Shown piece after piece: positions 52,854 to 61,866 of a DNA stretch of 64,000 bases. The notes under the pieces are model-generated. The model was not told where the DNA came from. It worked only from the letters and a program-made list of their open reading frames with translations, and made no database searches. Position 1 is the first letter of the stretch. Every line of letters starts with the position of its first letter. Made by a program: the position numbers and the translations under genes. The DNA is from Streptomyces vietnamensis. GTDB taxonomy: Bacteria > Actinomycetota > Actinomycetes > Streptomycetales > Streptomycetaceae. The stretch covers positions 8,692,001-8,756,000 of the forward strand of contig NZ_CP010407.1 of assembly GCF_000830005.1 (NCBI RefSeq). The letters are read 5' to 3'.

Positions 52854-53543
52854 ATGGCACAGGACACGCCGCCGGCGAAGCGGGGCCGGAAGCGGGCGGT
52901 CGGCGAGGACGAGGTGGTCGCGGCGGCCATCCGGCTGCTCGGCGCCCGCGGCGCCGACGCGGTGAGCATCCGGGGCATCGCCGCCGAGCTGGGACTCGCG
53001 CCGAACGCCGTCTACACGTACTTCCCGGACCGTGCCGCGGTGGTACGCGCGGTCGTCGAGCACCTGCTCGGCGAGACGGACCTCGCGGCCCTCACCGCCC
53101 GCGACACGCCCTGGCGGGACCGCATCCACACGCTCGCCGCCGACCTGCGACACCGCCTGCTCGCCCACCCGGGCGCGGTCCACCTGCTGCTCTCCGGCCC
53201 GATGGACGGCCCTCACGCCCTCGCACTCGGCGAAGCCCTGCTCATGGTCCTCGAGGACGCCGGCCTCGACCCGACGGAGGCGGCGCGCGCCTCGTACCTG
53301 CTGATCGTCCAGGTCCTCGGGGCGATCGCCCTGGAAGCCGCCGAACTCCCCTCACCCGCGCCGCCCCCGCCGCTCGCCGAGCGGGTCGCGACCCGCCGGG
53401 AGCAGCTCCGCGCCGTCCCCGCCGACCGCTACCCCCGTACGGCCGAGGCGGCGGACACGATCGCGCAGTTCGTCTCCGACGAGCAGTACGCGTGGGGGCT
53501 CGACCGGGTCCTGGACGGCATCGCGGGGCGGGCGAAGGACTGA
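52854..53543 (+). CDS. TetR-family regulator
   Basis: A 229-aa TetR starting at ATG 52854 with GAGGAGG upstream. HTH: SIRGIAAELGLAPNAVYTYFPDRAAVVRAV. C-terminal domain of TetR_C type (PMDGPHALALGEALLMVLEDAG). Probably represses itself and the divergent 108-aa/epimerase operon through the double operator at 52766-52797. Confidence 0.9.
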   Translation: MAQDTPPAKRGRKRAVGEDEVVAAAIRLLGARGADAVSIRGIAAELGLAPNAVYTYFPDRAAVVRAVVEHLLGETDLAALTARDTPWRDRIHTLAADLRHRLLAHPGAVHLLLSGPMDGPHALALGEALLMVLEDAGLDPTEAARASYLLIVQVLGAIALEAAELPSPAPPPPLAERVATRREQLRAVPADRYPRTAEAADTIAQFVSDEQYAWGLDRVLDGIAGRAKD

Positions 53544-53618
53544 AGCTCCTTCCGGCGTTGCGCTACCGGCCCGCAGAGTCCTGCGTCAGGGCGCGTGAGC
53601 GAGAGGCCGGGCGAAGAA

Positions 53619-53646
53619 GCCGCACCGGCCCCCGTGCCGGTGCGGC
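53619..53646. terminator. Bidirectional hairpin between convergent genes
   Basis: GCCGCACCGGC (53619-53629) and GCCGGTGCGGC (53636-53646), perfect 11-bp arms, 6-nt loop, between the TetR (+) and hypothetical (-) gene ends. Confidence 0.75.
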
Positions 53647-53651
53647 CCTCC

Positions 53652-54428
53652 TCAGCTCGGGTACGCGATCGAGCCCAGCGGCGGGCAGGGGACGAGCGTG
53701 GTGCCGGCGCCGGGGCGCTCGACGAAAGCCCGGGCCTCGGCGGCCCGCAGGCGCCGGGAGTCCAGCTCGTCGGCGTGCCAGGCATCGTGCCTGGCACGGG
53801 CGTAGTCCCACGAGTCGTCGATGAGACTGAGGCTGGTATTGCCGGAGCTGCGCTGGAACTCCGCCTTCATGACGACCTGTTGGAGCGCGGTCTGGGCCGC
53901 GGCGAGATCGAGGCGGGTGATCAGGACGCCGGCGGTGTTCGGTTCGCGGGTCGGCATGGGGGCCTGGGGGAGCGGCGACACCCCGGTGTCGAGGCGGCCG
54001 ATGTTGTCGACGCTCGCTTGCTGAGCGTCCTGCGACATGATCTGCATTTCCTGGTGCAGCCAGAAGAACTCGTCGAGGTCGGCCTGGGTGATGCGCATCC
54101 GCTGGTACAGGGCTCGGAATCGGGGATCGTCGTGCAGCGGGCGCATGGCGGCGACGTGCAGCGCCACGCAGTCGTTGTAGCCGGCCGACACCGCGGCGTC
54201 GAGGTGGAAGACGGCCTGGTCCGTCTGCCCTTGTACGCAGGCCAGGTCGCCGAGGCCCGCGTGGCCCGCGGCGACGAGCCACGCGCCGTGGGGGCCGAGC
54301 GCCGTGGCGCGCGCGACGACGTCGTGGAGACCCGCGGTGGTGGTGCCCACCGCGGCGGGACCGTTGGTCACGAGCCCCACCAGCAGTTCGTGAACACGGG
54401 TGGCCAGTGAGTTGACGGTGTCGACCAT
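53652..54428 (-). CDS. Hypothetical TPR-like cytoplasmic protein
   Basis: A 258-aa protein starting at ATG 54428 with GAGGAG upstream (MVDTVNSLATRVHELLVGL). Residues ~35-110 resemble TPR-type helices ending in a group often called TPR end-of-group: QGQTDQAVFHLDAAVSAGYNDCVALHVAAMRPLHDDPRFRALYQRM. The rest is helical (FFWLHQEMQIMSQDAQQ). No signal or membrane part. Function unknown. Confidence 0.75.
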   Translation of the reverse strand: MVDTVNSLATRVHELLVGLVTNGPAAVGTTTAGLHDVVARATALGPHGAWLVAAGHAGLGDLACVQGQTDQAVFHLDAAVSAGYNDCVALHVAAMRPLHDDPRFRALYQRMRITQADLDEFFWLHQEMQIMSQDAQQASVDNIGRLDTGVSPLPQAPMPTREPNTAGVLITRLDLAAAQTALQQVVMKAEFQRSSGNTSLSLIDDSWDYARARHDAWHADELDSRRLRAAEARAFVERPGAGTTLVPCPPLGSIAYPS

Positions 54429-54724
54429 GGATCTCCTCGGACCTCGGTGGTGAAGAGCGAAAGGGCGTTGAGTCTCGGGCAACTCCCATAGACATGACGG
54501 GCGGACGGGGGGAACGGGTTCCTGCTCCACGAGCGCATCCCGCGCCGATCGGGTGAACTCCCGGGAACCCGAGAGGGATTCGGCCGGCAGTTCCAGGTCC
54601 ATGATGGATAGGCGGTGGCTATCGCCGGCATTGGGCAATCGCGGATTGTGGGGGTTCTTGTCCTGGGCGAGTCTGGCCGGGGGCCGGTCGTGTGCGCCGG
54701 CCCGGGTCCGACGAAGGGGAGGGC

Positions 54725-56236
54725 ATGGCTCGTTCACAGCACCTTCGGCAAGACGGCGTTTCGAGGCGTCTTCGGTACGACGACGTCTCCCGGCATCTGC
54801 GGCTGAACTTCGTCGACGGCCGGTGGGTTCCGGCGGAGTCCGGGCTCGTACGGGAGAACGTCAATCCGGCGGATTTCTCCGATGCGATCGGGGGTTTCGC
54901 GGAATCGGGCGGTGTCGATGCCGACCGCGCGGTCGACGCCGCAGGGGCGGCACTGCCGGCCTGGCGCGCCCTGGGCCCGATCGAACGCGCCGCGTATCTG
55001 GCGGAGGCGGGCCGGCTGCTCACCGCACGGGCCGACGAGTTCGCCGCCGCGATCACCCGTGAGCAGGGCAAGCTCCTGTCGGAGGCCCGGGGCGAGGCGG
55101 TCAGGGCCCGCGCGGTGCTGGACTTCACGGTGGGGCAGGCACGGCTGCTGGGCGGAGTGACGGTCCCGGCGGAGGACCCGCGGACCCTGGCGTACACCTT
55201 CCGCCGTCCGATCGGAGTGGTGGGGCTTGTCACGCCGTGGAACTTCCCGCTGGCCATTCCGATGTGGAAGGTGGCGCCCGCGCTGCTCGCGGGCTGTACG
55301 GCGGTGCTCAAGCCCTCGCCGTTGACGCCCCTGACGGCGGCACTGCTCGTGGAGGTGTTCCAGCAGGCGGGGCTGCCCGACGGGGTGCTCAATCTGGTGC
55401 AGGGCGATGTCGCCGCCGGTGAAGCCCTGGTCGCCAACCCGCAGGTGGCCGGCATCAGTTTCACCGGTTCGCTGGGGGTCGGCACGGCCATCCACACCGG
55501 CGGCGCCCAGCGGCTGTTGCGCACGCAGCTGGAGCTGGGCGGCAAGAACGCGGTCGTGGTGTGTGACGACGCGGATCTGGAGCGGGCGGTGGAGGCGGTG
55601 GTGCACGGGGCGTTCGGCCAGGCCGGGCAGCGGTGCAGCGCGACGAGCCGGGCCGTGGTGGACGTACGGGTACGTGAGGATTTCCTGCAGCGGCTGGTGG
55701 CGCGGGTGGCGGGCCTGCGGGTCGGGCCCGGCGACGACCCGGCATCGCGGATCTGCCCCGTGGTCAACACCGTACGCCGCGATGCCGCGCTGGCAGCGGT
55801 CGCCGGCGCGCAGCGGGACGGCGGGAAGGTGGTGTGCGGCGGCGGGCCCGAGGAGCGGCCCGACCTGCCCGAGGGCTGCTACGTGCGGCCGACGGTCGTA
55901 CGGGACGTGCCGTGGGACTCGGAGCTGGCGCAGGAGGAGGTGTTCGGGCCGGTGCTCGCCGTCATCGACGCGGACGGTTTCGACGACGCGATGCGGATCG
56001 CGAACTCGGTGCGGTACGGGATGAGCGGCACCGTGTTCACCGCCTCGCAGTCGCGGGCGTTCGAGGCGATGGAACGCTTCGAGGCGGGGATGCTGCACGT
56101 GAACCGTCCGGGAGTCGGCGCGTACGCGCATCTGCCGCACACGGGCGCGAAGGCGTCGCAGTACGGGCCGCCCGAGTGCTCGCCGGAGGTGTTCGACTTC
56201 TACACCCAGTGGCATTCGGCCTGCATCGGCTACTGA
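54725..56236 (+). CDS. phnY: Aldehyde dehydrogenase, likely phosphonoacetaldehyde dehydrogenase
   Basis: A 503-aa ALDH. Motifs: GVVGLVTPWNFPLAIPMWK, catalytic Glu in LELGGKNAVVV (E270), catalytic Cys in AGQRCSATSR (C304), EEVFGPV near the C-terminus. Context gives the substrate: it lies beside a phosphonoacetate hydrolase, an AEP-type FAD oxidase and an OPA-type importer, so oxidation of phosphonoacetaldehyde to phosphonoacetate (PhnY-type) is most likely; a sugar-acid semialdehyde role is an alternative because the fold alone does not decide. It is convergent with the other genes and ends in a strong hairpin. Confidence 0.82.
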   Translation: MARSQHLRQDGVSRRLRYDDVSRHLRLNFVDGRWVPAESGLVRENVNPADFSDAIGGFAESGGVDADRAVDAAGAALPAWRALGPIERAAYLAEAGRLLTARADEFAAAITREQGKLLSEARGEAVRARAVLDFTVGQARLLGGVTVPAEDPRTLAYTFRRPIGVVGLVTPWNFPLAIPMWKVAPALLAGCTAVLKPSPLTPLTAALLVEVFQQAGLPDGVLNLVQGDVAAGEALVANPQVAGISFTGSLGVGTAIHTGGAQRLLRTQLELGGKNAVVVCDDADLERAVEAVVHGAFGQAGQRCSATSRAVVDVRVREDFLQRLVARVAGLRVGPGDDPASRICPVVNTVRRDAALAAVAGAQRDGGKVVCGGGPEERPDLPEGCYVRPTVVRDVPWDSELAQEEVFGPVLAVIDADGFDDAMRIANSVRYGMSGTVFTASQSRAFEAMERFEAGMLHVNRPGVGAYAHLPHTGAKASQYGPPECSPEVFDFYTQWHSACIGY

Positions 56237-56283
56237 GACCGCGGCCGCTGAGCCCGGCCCCCTGACACACCCGAACAGCACAG

Positions 56284-56313
56284 GGCCCCGGCGGGAGGAA
56301 TCCCGCCGGGGCC
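56284..56313. terminator. Bidirectional hairpin between ALDH and FAD oxidase
   Basis: GGCCCCGGCGGGA (56284-56296), loop GGAA, TCCCGCCGGGGCC (56301-56313): perfect 13-bp arms between two convergent genes. Confidence 0.85.
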
Positions 56314-56327
56314 GGTCCACGTGTGGT

Positions 56328-57461
56328 TCAGCCGATGACGGTTTCCTCGGCGAGGCCGAAGGACAGCGTCATGCCCGCGCCTCCGACGCCGTTGACGACG
56401 GTGACATGCGGTTCGGGGGAGACGAGGAGTTCGGTGCGTCCGTCGCGCAGGGAGGGGTAGTAGCCGGTCCAGCGTTCGGTGATGCGCGGGTCGGGGAGAT
56501 CGGCGAAGGTGCCCAGGTAGTCGAGGACGGCCCTGTCGACCTCCTCGCGGGCGAACGGGTCGTGCGTCATGCCGTAGGCGTGGCTGTCGCCGATCGTCAG
56601 ACGGCCGTCGGCGGTCTGGGAGAGCAGGACGTGGATGCCGTGCTCGCGGTGGAAGGGCAGCTGCCCGGCCATCCGCTCGGCGAGCGCCGCGCGGGACCGA
56701 AGGCCGTCGAAGGCGGCGTAGTGCAGCAGGGTCAGACCCCCGCACAACATCGGGCCGAGCTGCCGGCCGCCGGGCTGGACGCCGGTGCGCATCATCTGCA
56801 GCTTGCAGCGCACCAGACCGCTGTCGGCGAACACGTCGGGGTAGAGCGTGGCGAAGTCGTTGCCGCTGCACACGAAGACACGCTCGGCATGCCACTCGCC
56901 CGCGGTCGTGGACACGCGGGGCAGGCCGATGTCGCGCACGGTGGTGCCGAAGCGGATGTCGACGCCGTATTCGGCGACCAGGTACTCGGCCACGGCGGGG
57001 ATGGCACGGCGCGGGTCGACGTTGACCTCGGTGGGGGACCACATGGCGGCGAGCAGTCCCTCGGGGCGGGCCACGTCGCTGCGTTCGAGGGTTTCGCGGG
57101 CGGTGAGCATGGTGACGCCGTGCTCGCGGGCGGCGGGCGTGGTGGCGATGAACTCCTCCAGGACGGCCACCTCGTCGGGGTGGTGGGCCAGGTGCAGGGA
57201 GCCGGAGCGCTCGGCCCACATGCCGGTCTTGGCAGCGATCTCCAGCCAGATCTCGCGGCTGCGCAGGGCCCGCTGGTAGATGTGGCCGCGTTCCTGACCG
57301 ATGGCCCAGATCATGCCGAAGTTCCGGATGGAGGCGCCGACGGCGAAGTCGTCGCGTTCGATGACGACGACGCGTTCGCCGCGGCGGGCGGCGGCGAGAG
57401 CATGCGCGAGGCCGACGATGCCTGCGCCGACGACGAGGGTGTCGGTGTGCTGGACGCTCAT
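56328..57461 (-). CDS. TIGR03364-type FAD-dependent oxidoreductase (aminophosphonate oxidase)
   Basis: A 377-aa DAO-fold flavoenzyme. I chose ATG 57461 (MSVQHTDTLVVGAGIVGLAHALAAARRGERVVVIERDD), which begins with the GxGxxG. Further signatures of the TIGR03364 family: GASIRNFGMIWAIGQERG, SGSLHLAHHPDEVAVLEEF, WSPTEVNVDPRRAIPAVAEYL, VFVCSGNDFATLYPDVFA and LQMMRTGVQPGG. The family sits with phosphonate genes and is thought to oxidise 2-aminoethylphosphonate or its N-alkyl forms (PbfD-like) to phosphonoacetaldehyde. Adjacent MFS and PhnA-type genes support this. Confidence 0.88.
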   Translation of the reverse strand: MSVQHTDTLVVGAGIVGLAHALAAARRGERVVVIERDDFAVGASIRNFGMIWAIGQERGHIYQRALRSREIWLEIAAKTGMWAERSGSLHLAHHPDEVAVLEEFIATTPAAREHGVTMLTARETLERSDVARPEGLLAAMWSPTEVNVDPRRAIPAVAEYLVAEYGVDIRFGTTVRDIGLPRVSTTAGEWHAERVFVCSGNDFATLYPDVFADSGLVRCKLQMMRTGVQPGGRQLGPMLCGGLTLLHYAAFDGLRSRAALAERMAGQLPFHREHGIHVLLSQTADGRLTIGDSHAYGMTHDPFAREEVDRAVLDYLGTFADLPDPRITERWTGYYPSLRDGRTELLVSPEPHVTVVNGVGGAGMTLSFGLAEETVIG

Positions 57462-57595
57462 GGGGGTTCCTCTCTCAGTACGTGACGGGTACGGCGAGGT
57501 CATGGCTGATGGGGGAGCCGGGGGAGGGGGCCCGGGGCGATGCGGCAGTACGGACCCGCGTACGAGGTGTACCGGGGTGTACGAGGCGACGCGGG

Positions 57596-57637
57596 CCGCA
57601 CGGCAGCGACGTCACGCGGCAGCGCCGTGCCGTGCGG
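57596..57637 (-). terminator. Hairpin downstream of the OPA-type transporter
   Basis: CCGCACGGCA (57596-57605) and TGCCGTGCGG (57628-57637), perfect 10-bp arms with a 22-nt loop, just past the transporter stop (minus strand). Confidence 0.5.
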
Positions 57638-57665
57638 AGCGACGCGCCGCCGTGCCGTACCGGCG

Positions 57666-59072
57666 TCAGGCCGCCGTGCGCGGCAACCGGTTCCAGTGCG
57701 GCAGCATGAGCAGTCCGGCGAGCAGGGCCGCGCCGGCGAAGCCGGTGAACAGTACGCCGCCGGAGAGGAATCCGGGCAGCAGCCCGCCCAGGACGGCGCC
57801 GATCGAGCCGCAGCCGTTGACGAGTCCGGCGGCGGTGCCCGCCCCCTTGTCGGCGCCGAAGTCGACGGCGGCGACGCAGGAGATCATCGAGTCCGCGGCG
57901 TAGACGGTCAGTCCGATGACGGCGAGCACGGCGATCATGACGGGGACGCTGCCGGTGGCGGTCAGCGGCATGAACAGGGCCAGGGTCACGGTGAGCAGGG
58001 CCAGGGCCCACACGCACGGCGGCACGCGACGGGAGGCGAACAGCCGGTCGGAGAGCCAGCCCGCGGCGATCGGAGCGAGGACTCCGGCAACCCCGAACGC
58101 GACCGGGATGAGGACGGCGCCGACCTTGTCGATGCCGGGCAGCCGCCGGCTGACCAGGACCGGGCCCCACAGCAGGATGGCGTAACGGGCCGGCTTGAGG
58201 AGGAAGTACGCCGCCCCCAGCGTCAGGACCATCCGGTCGCGCAGAGTCTCGCGGTACAGCGCGAGCCCGCCCCGCGACGCCCTCGCCCCGGGCGCGGTGC
58301 CGTCCGCAGTCCGCTCCCACGACGCCCCCGCCTCGACCGCGGTGCCGTCCGCCGCCCGTGCGGCCGGCACCCGGCCGTCCTCCGCGCCGCCCGGTCCGGC
58401 GGAACCCGCGTCGCCGTCCTCGCCCAGCCCCGCATCGCGTGGCGTGTTCTTCTGGAACAGGACGAACGCCAGCAGCACGATGCCGAGGGTGGCGGCCCCG
58501 GCGAGGAACGCGAGGTGCCAGCTGTCGAACAGCCCGTACGCGATCCAGCCGAGGAACGGGGGCGCGGCCAGTCCGCCGAACGCGTAGTTGGTGCTCCACA
58601 GTCCCAGGACGCGCCCGCGCTGCTCGATGGGGAAGAAGCTGCCCATGTTCTTGCACAGCGGTGCCCAGCCGGCCGACTGGGAAAGCCCCTGCAGGACCAT
58701 GGCGCCGCCGAAGACGAGCAGCGCGCTGCTCACGCCCATGACGCACGCCGCGGCGATGGCTCCGATCATGCCGCCGATGACGACGACGCGGGGGCCGAAG
58801 CGGTCGGCCCACATGCCCCACAGGAACTGCCCGACCGCGTAGGCGGTGAGATAGACGGCGTCGATGACGCCCAGGGCCTGCTCGGTGAGCACCGTGCCGG
58901 CGGCAGGGTCGTCGAGGATGCCGAGCTTGGCGACGGAGAAGGCCTGGCGTACGAAGTAGAACCCGGCGTACGCGAGCCAGGTGACGGCGAAGATACGGCG
59001 GCGCCAGCGGGCGGCGTCGGCCTTCGCCGTACGGGTGGGGACGGTGCGCGGTGATGGTGCGAGGTCGGCCAT
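57666..59072 (-). CDS. OPA-type MFS phosphonate importer
   Basis: A 468-aa transporter with ~12 helices of the organophosphate:phosphate antiporter (GlpT/UhpC) branch: YAGFYFVRQAFSVAKLGILDD, LWGMWADRFGPRVVVIGGMIGAI, GLSQSAGWAPLCKNMGSFFPIEQRGRVLGLWSTNYAFGG. The central cytoplasmic loop (~215-285) is unusually long, acidic and Gly/Ala/Arg rich. Placed between the FAD oxidase and phosphonoacetate hydrolase, it likely imports the phosphonate substrate. Confidence 0.88.
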   Translation of the reverse strand: MADLAPSPRTVPTRTAKADAARWRRRIFAVTWLAYAGFYFVRQAFSVAKLGILDDPAAGTVLTEQALGVIDAVYLTAYAVGQFLWGMWADRFGPRVVVIGGMIGAIAAACVMGVSSALLVFGGAMVLQGLSQSAGWAPLCKNMGSFFPIEQRGRVLGLWSTNYAFGGLAAPPFLGWIAYGLFDSWHLAFLAGAATLGIVLLAFVLFQKNTPRDAGLGEDGDAGSAGPGGAEDGRVPAARAADGTAVEAGASWERTADGTAPGARASRGGLALYRETLRDRMVLTLGAAYFLLKPARYAILLWGPVLVSRRLPGIDKVGAVLIPVAFGVAGVLAPIAAGWLSDRLFASRRVPPCVWALALLTVTLALFMPLTATGSVPVMIAVLAVIGLTVYAADSMISCVAAVDFGADKGAGTAAGLVNGCGSIGAVLGGLLPGFLSGGVLFTGFAGAALLAGLLMLPHWNRLPRTAA

Positions 59073-59174
59073 GGCGGTGTCCTCTGCTCTTCGTCGGGCT
59101 CGGTTCTCCTCGGGGGGCGCCGAAAGACACGGCGCCCCTTGGGCTCACTCGCGGGGGGTGTGGGTGCATGACGC

Positions 59175-59208
59175 GGCCCCGGCGCGCACCCAGGCGCGCG
59201 CCGGGGCC
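59175..59208 (-). terminator. Hairpin downstream of the phosphonoacetate hydrolase
   Basis: GGCCCCGGCGCGC (59175-59187) and GCGCGCCGGGGCC (59196-59208), perfect 13-bp arms, 8-nt loop, 29 bp past the stop of the minus-strand gene. Confidence 0.75.
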
Positions 59209-59236
59209 GGGTCAGCGGTGATGAAGGGGGCAGGGC

Positions 59237-60481
59237 TCAGGCGGTGAGGGGCTCACCGGCGGCGATGGCGGCCGCGACCCAGTACGCGTCGAAGTTGCGC
59301 AGCCGGTGCCCCTCGGGCAGGCCGGTGACGGGCGCGTTGACGAGGAACGGCACCTTCTGCTCGGTCAGTCCGCCGTGCGAGCGCAGCGGCTCGGTGAAGC
59401 CGGAGATGTCGTGGCGGGCGGGGGTCGTGCCGAGCACGGTGTTGCGTTCGGCGATGACGACGAGGTCCCCGATCCGGTCGGCGGGCAGTTCGAACCGGTC
59501 CGCGGCCGCCTCACGGGTCAGGACGGTCTCCACACCGCCCAGAGCGGCGAGCCGGGCACCGACGGCCTCCCGGTCGGCATCCGGGGGCAGATGCACGGTG
59601 GCGTAGGAGCCGAGGGCTCCGTGGTGGACGGTGTACGGGTCGGTGATGGGCAGTACGACGCGGGCGGCGCCGGGCGCGAGCGCCTCGTCGAGGACGTCCT
59701 GGAGGTGGACGACCCGGGCGGTGCCGTCGGCGTCGGCCTTGGCGTTCATGCCGTGGTCGGCGGTGACGACGAGGACGGCGCCGAGGGCGTCGATGCGCTC
59801 GAAGTAGCGGTCGAGCATGGCGTAGAAGTCGTTGGCCACGGGGGAGCCGGGGGCGTGCTTGTGCTGGATGTAGTCGGTCAGCGACAGGTACATCACCTCC
59901 GGCCGGTCGTGTTCGAGGATGTCGGCGCCGGCGGCGAGGACGAGTTCGCTGAGCTCGGCGCTGTAGACGGACGGCAGCCGCATCCCGGTCCGCGCGAGGA
60001 CCTTGCTGATGCCGTTCTCCTCCTCGGTGGCCTGATCGGCCTTCTCGGCCGAGAAGCAGATGCCGTCCACCAGACCGCTGCCCAGGAGCCGGCGCAGCTT
60101 GTCCTTGGCGGTGATGACCGCGACCTTGGCGCCCTCCTGGGAGAACGCGGCGAACAGTGTCGGCGCGCGCAGCAGTTCGGGGTCGTTCATCATGACCTCG
60201 GCGCCGGCCTGCGGGTCGTAGAAGTAGTTGCCGCAGATGCCGTGCACGGACGGCGGCACACCGGTGGCGATGGACAGGTTGTTGGGGTTGGTGAAGGACG
60301 GCATCGTGCACTCGGCGCGCAGGTCGGCGCCGGCGGCGAGCATGCGCTCCAGGAAGGGCATGCGGCCGTCCGCGATCGCTCGCTCGTGGTAGGCGTCCTC
60401 ACTGCCGTCGATGCACACCACGACGACGGGACGGCGGGGCCGAGGGTAGCGGCGCCCGTTCACTGTCAGCGGTTCGGTCAT
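59237..60481 (-). CDS. phnA: Phosphonoacetate hydrolase
   Basis: A 414-aa alkaline-phosphatase-superfamily enzyme that cleaves the C-P bond of phosphonoacetate, giving acetate and phosphate. I chose ATG 60481 (MTEPLTVNGRRYPRPRRPVVVVCIDG). First metal Asp in CIDGSEDAYHERA; nucleophile Thr in MPSFTNPNNLSIATG; NYFYDPQAG and AEKAD follow; metal residues in SLTDYIQHKH and VVTADHGMNAKAD; final His in RSHGGLTEQKVP. This order is the PhnA (TIGR02335) pattern. It is divergent from the LysR gene and followed by a hairpin. Confidence 0.93.
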   Translation of the reverse strand: MTEPLTVNGRRYPRPRRPVVVVCIDGSEDAYHERAIADGRMPFLERMLAAGADLRAECTMPSFTNPNNLSIATGVPPSVHGICGNYFYDPQAGAEVMMNDPELLRAPTLFAAFSQEGAKVAVITAKDKLRRLLGSGLVDGICFSAEKADQATEEENGISKVLARTGMRLPSVYSAELSELVLAAGADILEHDRPEVMYLSLTDYIQHKHAPGSPVANDFYAMLDRYFERIDALGAVLVVTADHGMNAKADADGTARVVHLQDVLDEALAPGAARVVLPITDPYTVHHGALGSYATVHLPPDADREAVGARLAALGGVETVLTREAAADRFELPADRIGDLVVIAERNTVLGTTPARHDISGFTEPLRSHGGLTEQKVPFLVNAPVTGLPEGHRLRNFDAYWVAAAIAAGEPLTA

Positions 60482-60592
60482 GTGCGGATCCACCCCTGAT
60501 GGTCGAAGTCGCCGGGACGGCCGCCTCGGTGCGCCGTCCCGCAGTTTCATGGGTAGCACCGGGCCGACCGGCGGCAGAACCACCGGCTTCGT

Positions 60593-60605
60593 TATGACGC
60601 CCATA
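60593..60605. promoter_or_regulatory. LysR-type T-N11-A box
   Basis: TATG-ACGCC-CATA, an inverted repeat with the T-N11-A form, in the 227-bp divergent region between phnA and the LysR gene. Confidence 0.6.
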
Positions 60606-60708
60606 GCTCTCACGCCGCCGGGCCCCGCTGTCCGCACCCTCCCCAAGGGCCGTTCGCGCGGTTAGGCTCGGCGGCCAGGATGATCACCGAAGACCTCTGG
60701 GGAGGCAT

Positions 60709-61635
60709 GTGGAACTCAACCTCCACCGTCTGTGGATCTTCATGCAGGTCGTGGAGCACCACGGCTTCTCCGCGGCGGCGCACCGCCTCTACATGAGCCA
60801 GCCCTCGGTCTCCAACCAGGTACGCCGTCTGGAACAGTCCCTGAAGGTCACTCTGATCGACCGTTCGGGCACCCGGATCCGGCCGACGGCCGAGGGCGAG
60901 GTACTGGCCGAGTACGGCAAACGGGTCTTCCTCCTGGCCCAGGAGGCGGTCGCCGCGGTCCAACAGGTGAGCGGCCTGGCCTCCGGACGCCTCCTGGTCG
61001 GCGGCTCGACCACGGTCGGCACCTACCTGCTCCCGCCGCTCCTCGCGCGTTTCGCCCAGCAGCATCCCGGCATCGACTGCGACATCTTCGTGGGCAACAA
61101 CGAAGCGGTACTTGACCGGCTGGTCGCCGGCGACATCGGCATCGCGGTGGTGGCCGGCGCACCGACGGCATCACGGCTGGTAACCGAGACGGTACTGGAC
61201 GAACGCCTGGTCCTGATCGCGGCCCCGGCCCACCCCCTGACCGGCCGGGACCAGGTCGGCCCGGACGACCTCGCCGACGCCCGCTTCCTCCTGCGCGAAC
61301 CGGGCTCGCAGACCCGAGAACTGCAGGAACAAGCCCTGGCGCAATGGGAACTGACGGACGCCTCACGCAGCGACGTATGGGGACCCGAAGCCCTCAAGCA
61401 ATGCGTATCGGCGGGCCTCGGTCTGGCGCTGATCTCGGAACATGCCGTAGTGGACGATGTCCGCGCGGGAACTCTGGCCATCCTCCCCATCAACCCCCTG
61501 CTCCGCTCCCGACCGGTCACCCTGGTCTACCGCCGCGACCGCCTGCTGTCCCCGGCCGAACGGGCCTTCACCACCCTGCTGCGCTCCGTCGGCCGCTGGC
61601 CACGAGAACTCCCGGAACCGGCAGACGGCTCCTGA
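60709..61635 (+). CDS. LysR-family regulator of phosphonate genes
   Basis: A 308-aa LysR regulator. GTG 60709 with GGGGAGG close upstream. N-terminal winged HTH: FSAAAHRLYMSQPSVSNQVRRLEQSLKVTLIDRSG. Effector domain from ~90, including GGSTTVGTYLLPPLLARFAQQHPGIDC. Divergent from phnA, with a T-N11-A box between them, so it most likely activates phosphonate catabolism in response to a pathway compound. It may resemble AEP-catabolism LysR regulators. Confidence 0.92.
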   Translation: MELNLHRLWIFMQVVEHHGFSAAAHRLYMSQPSVSNQVRRLEQSLKVTLIDRSGTRIRPTAEGEVLAEYGKRVFLLAQEAVAAVQQVSGLASGRLLVGGSTTVGTYLLPPLLARFAQQHPGIDCDIFVGNNEAVLDRLVAGDIGIAVVAGAPTASRLVTETVLDERLVLIAAPAHPLTGRDQVGPDDLADARFLLREPGSQTRELQEQALAQWELTDASRSDVWGPEALKQCVSAGLGLALISEHAVVDDVRAGTLAILPINPLLRSRPVTLVYRRDRLLSPAERAFTTLLRSVGRWPRELPEPADGS

Positions 61636-61866
61636 CGGTTCGGCATGGCAGAACGTGGCCCCAGGTCTTGTCACGGCTCTTTTCGGGTGTTTCCGTCGCT
61701 CTGGGGCCTTGGGTGTCAATTCGCGACTAAGCAGAAGGAAAACCAGTCATATTCACGGGACGCGGTGCCGCTTTGTGAACGAACTGCGTAGGTTCTGGGG
61801 CGGTTCGGGACGCCCTGCGGCAGCCCGGCCGAAAGATCCTGTCACCGGAACCGGAGGGGAAATCGC

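Noticed and set aside
50700..53543. A 947-codon plus frame ending in the TetR gene
   Set aside because: Only 52854-53543 reads as TetR; the upstream part is antisense to the FKBP and epimerase genes.
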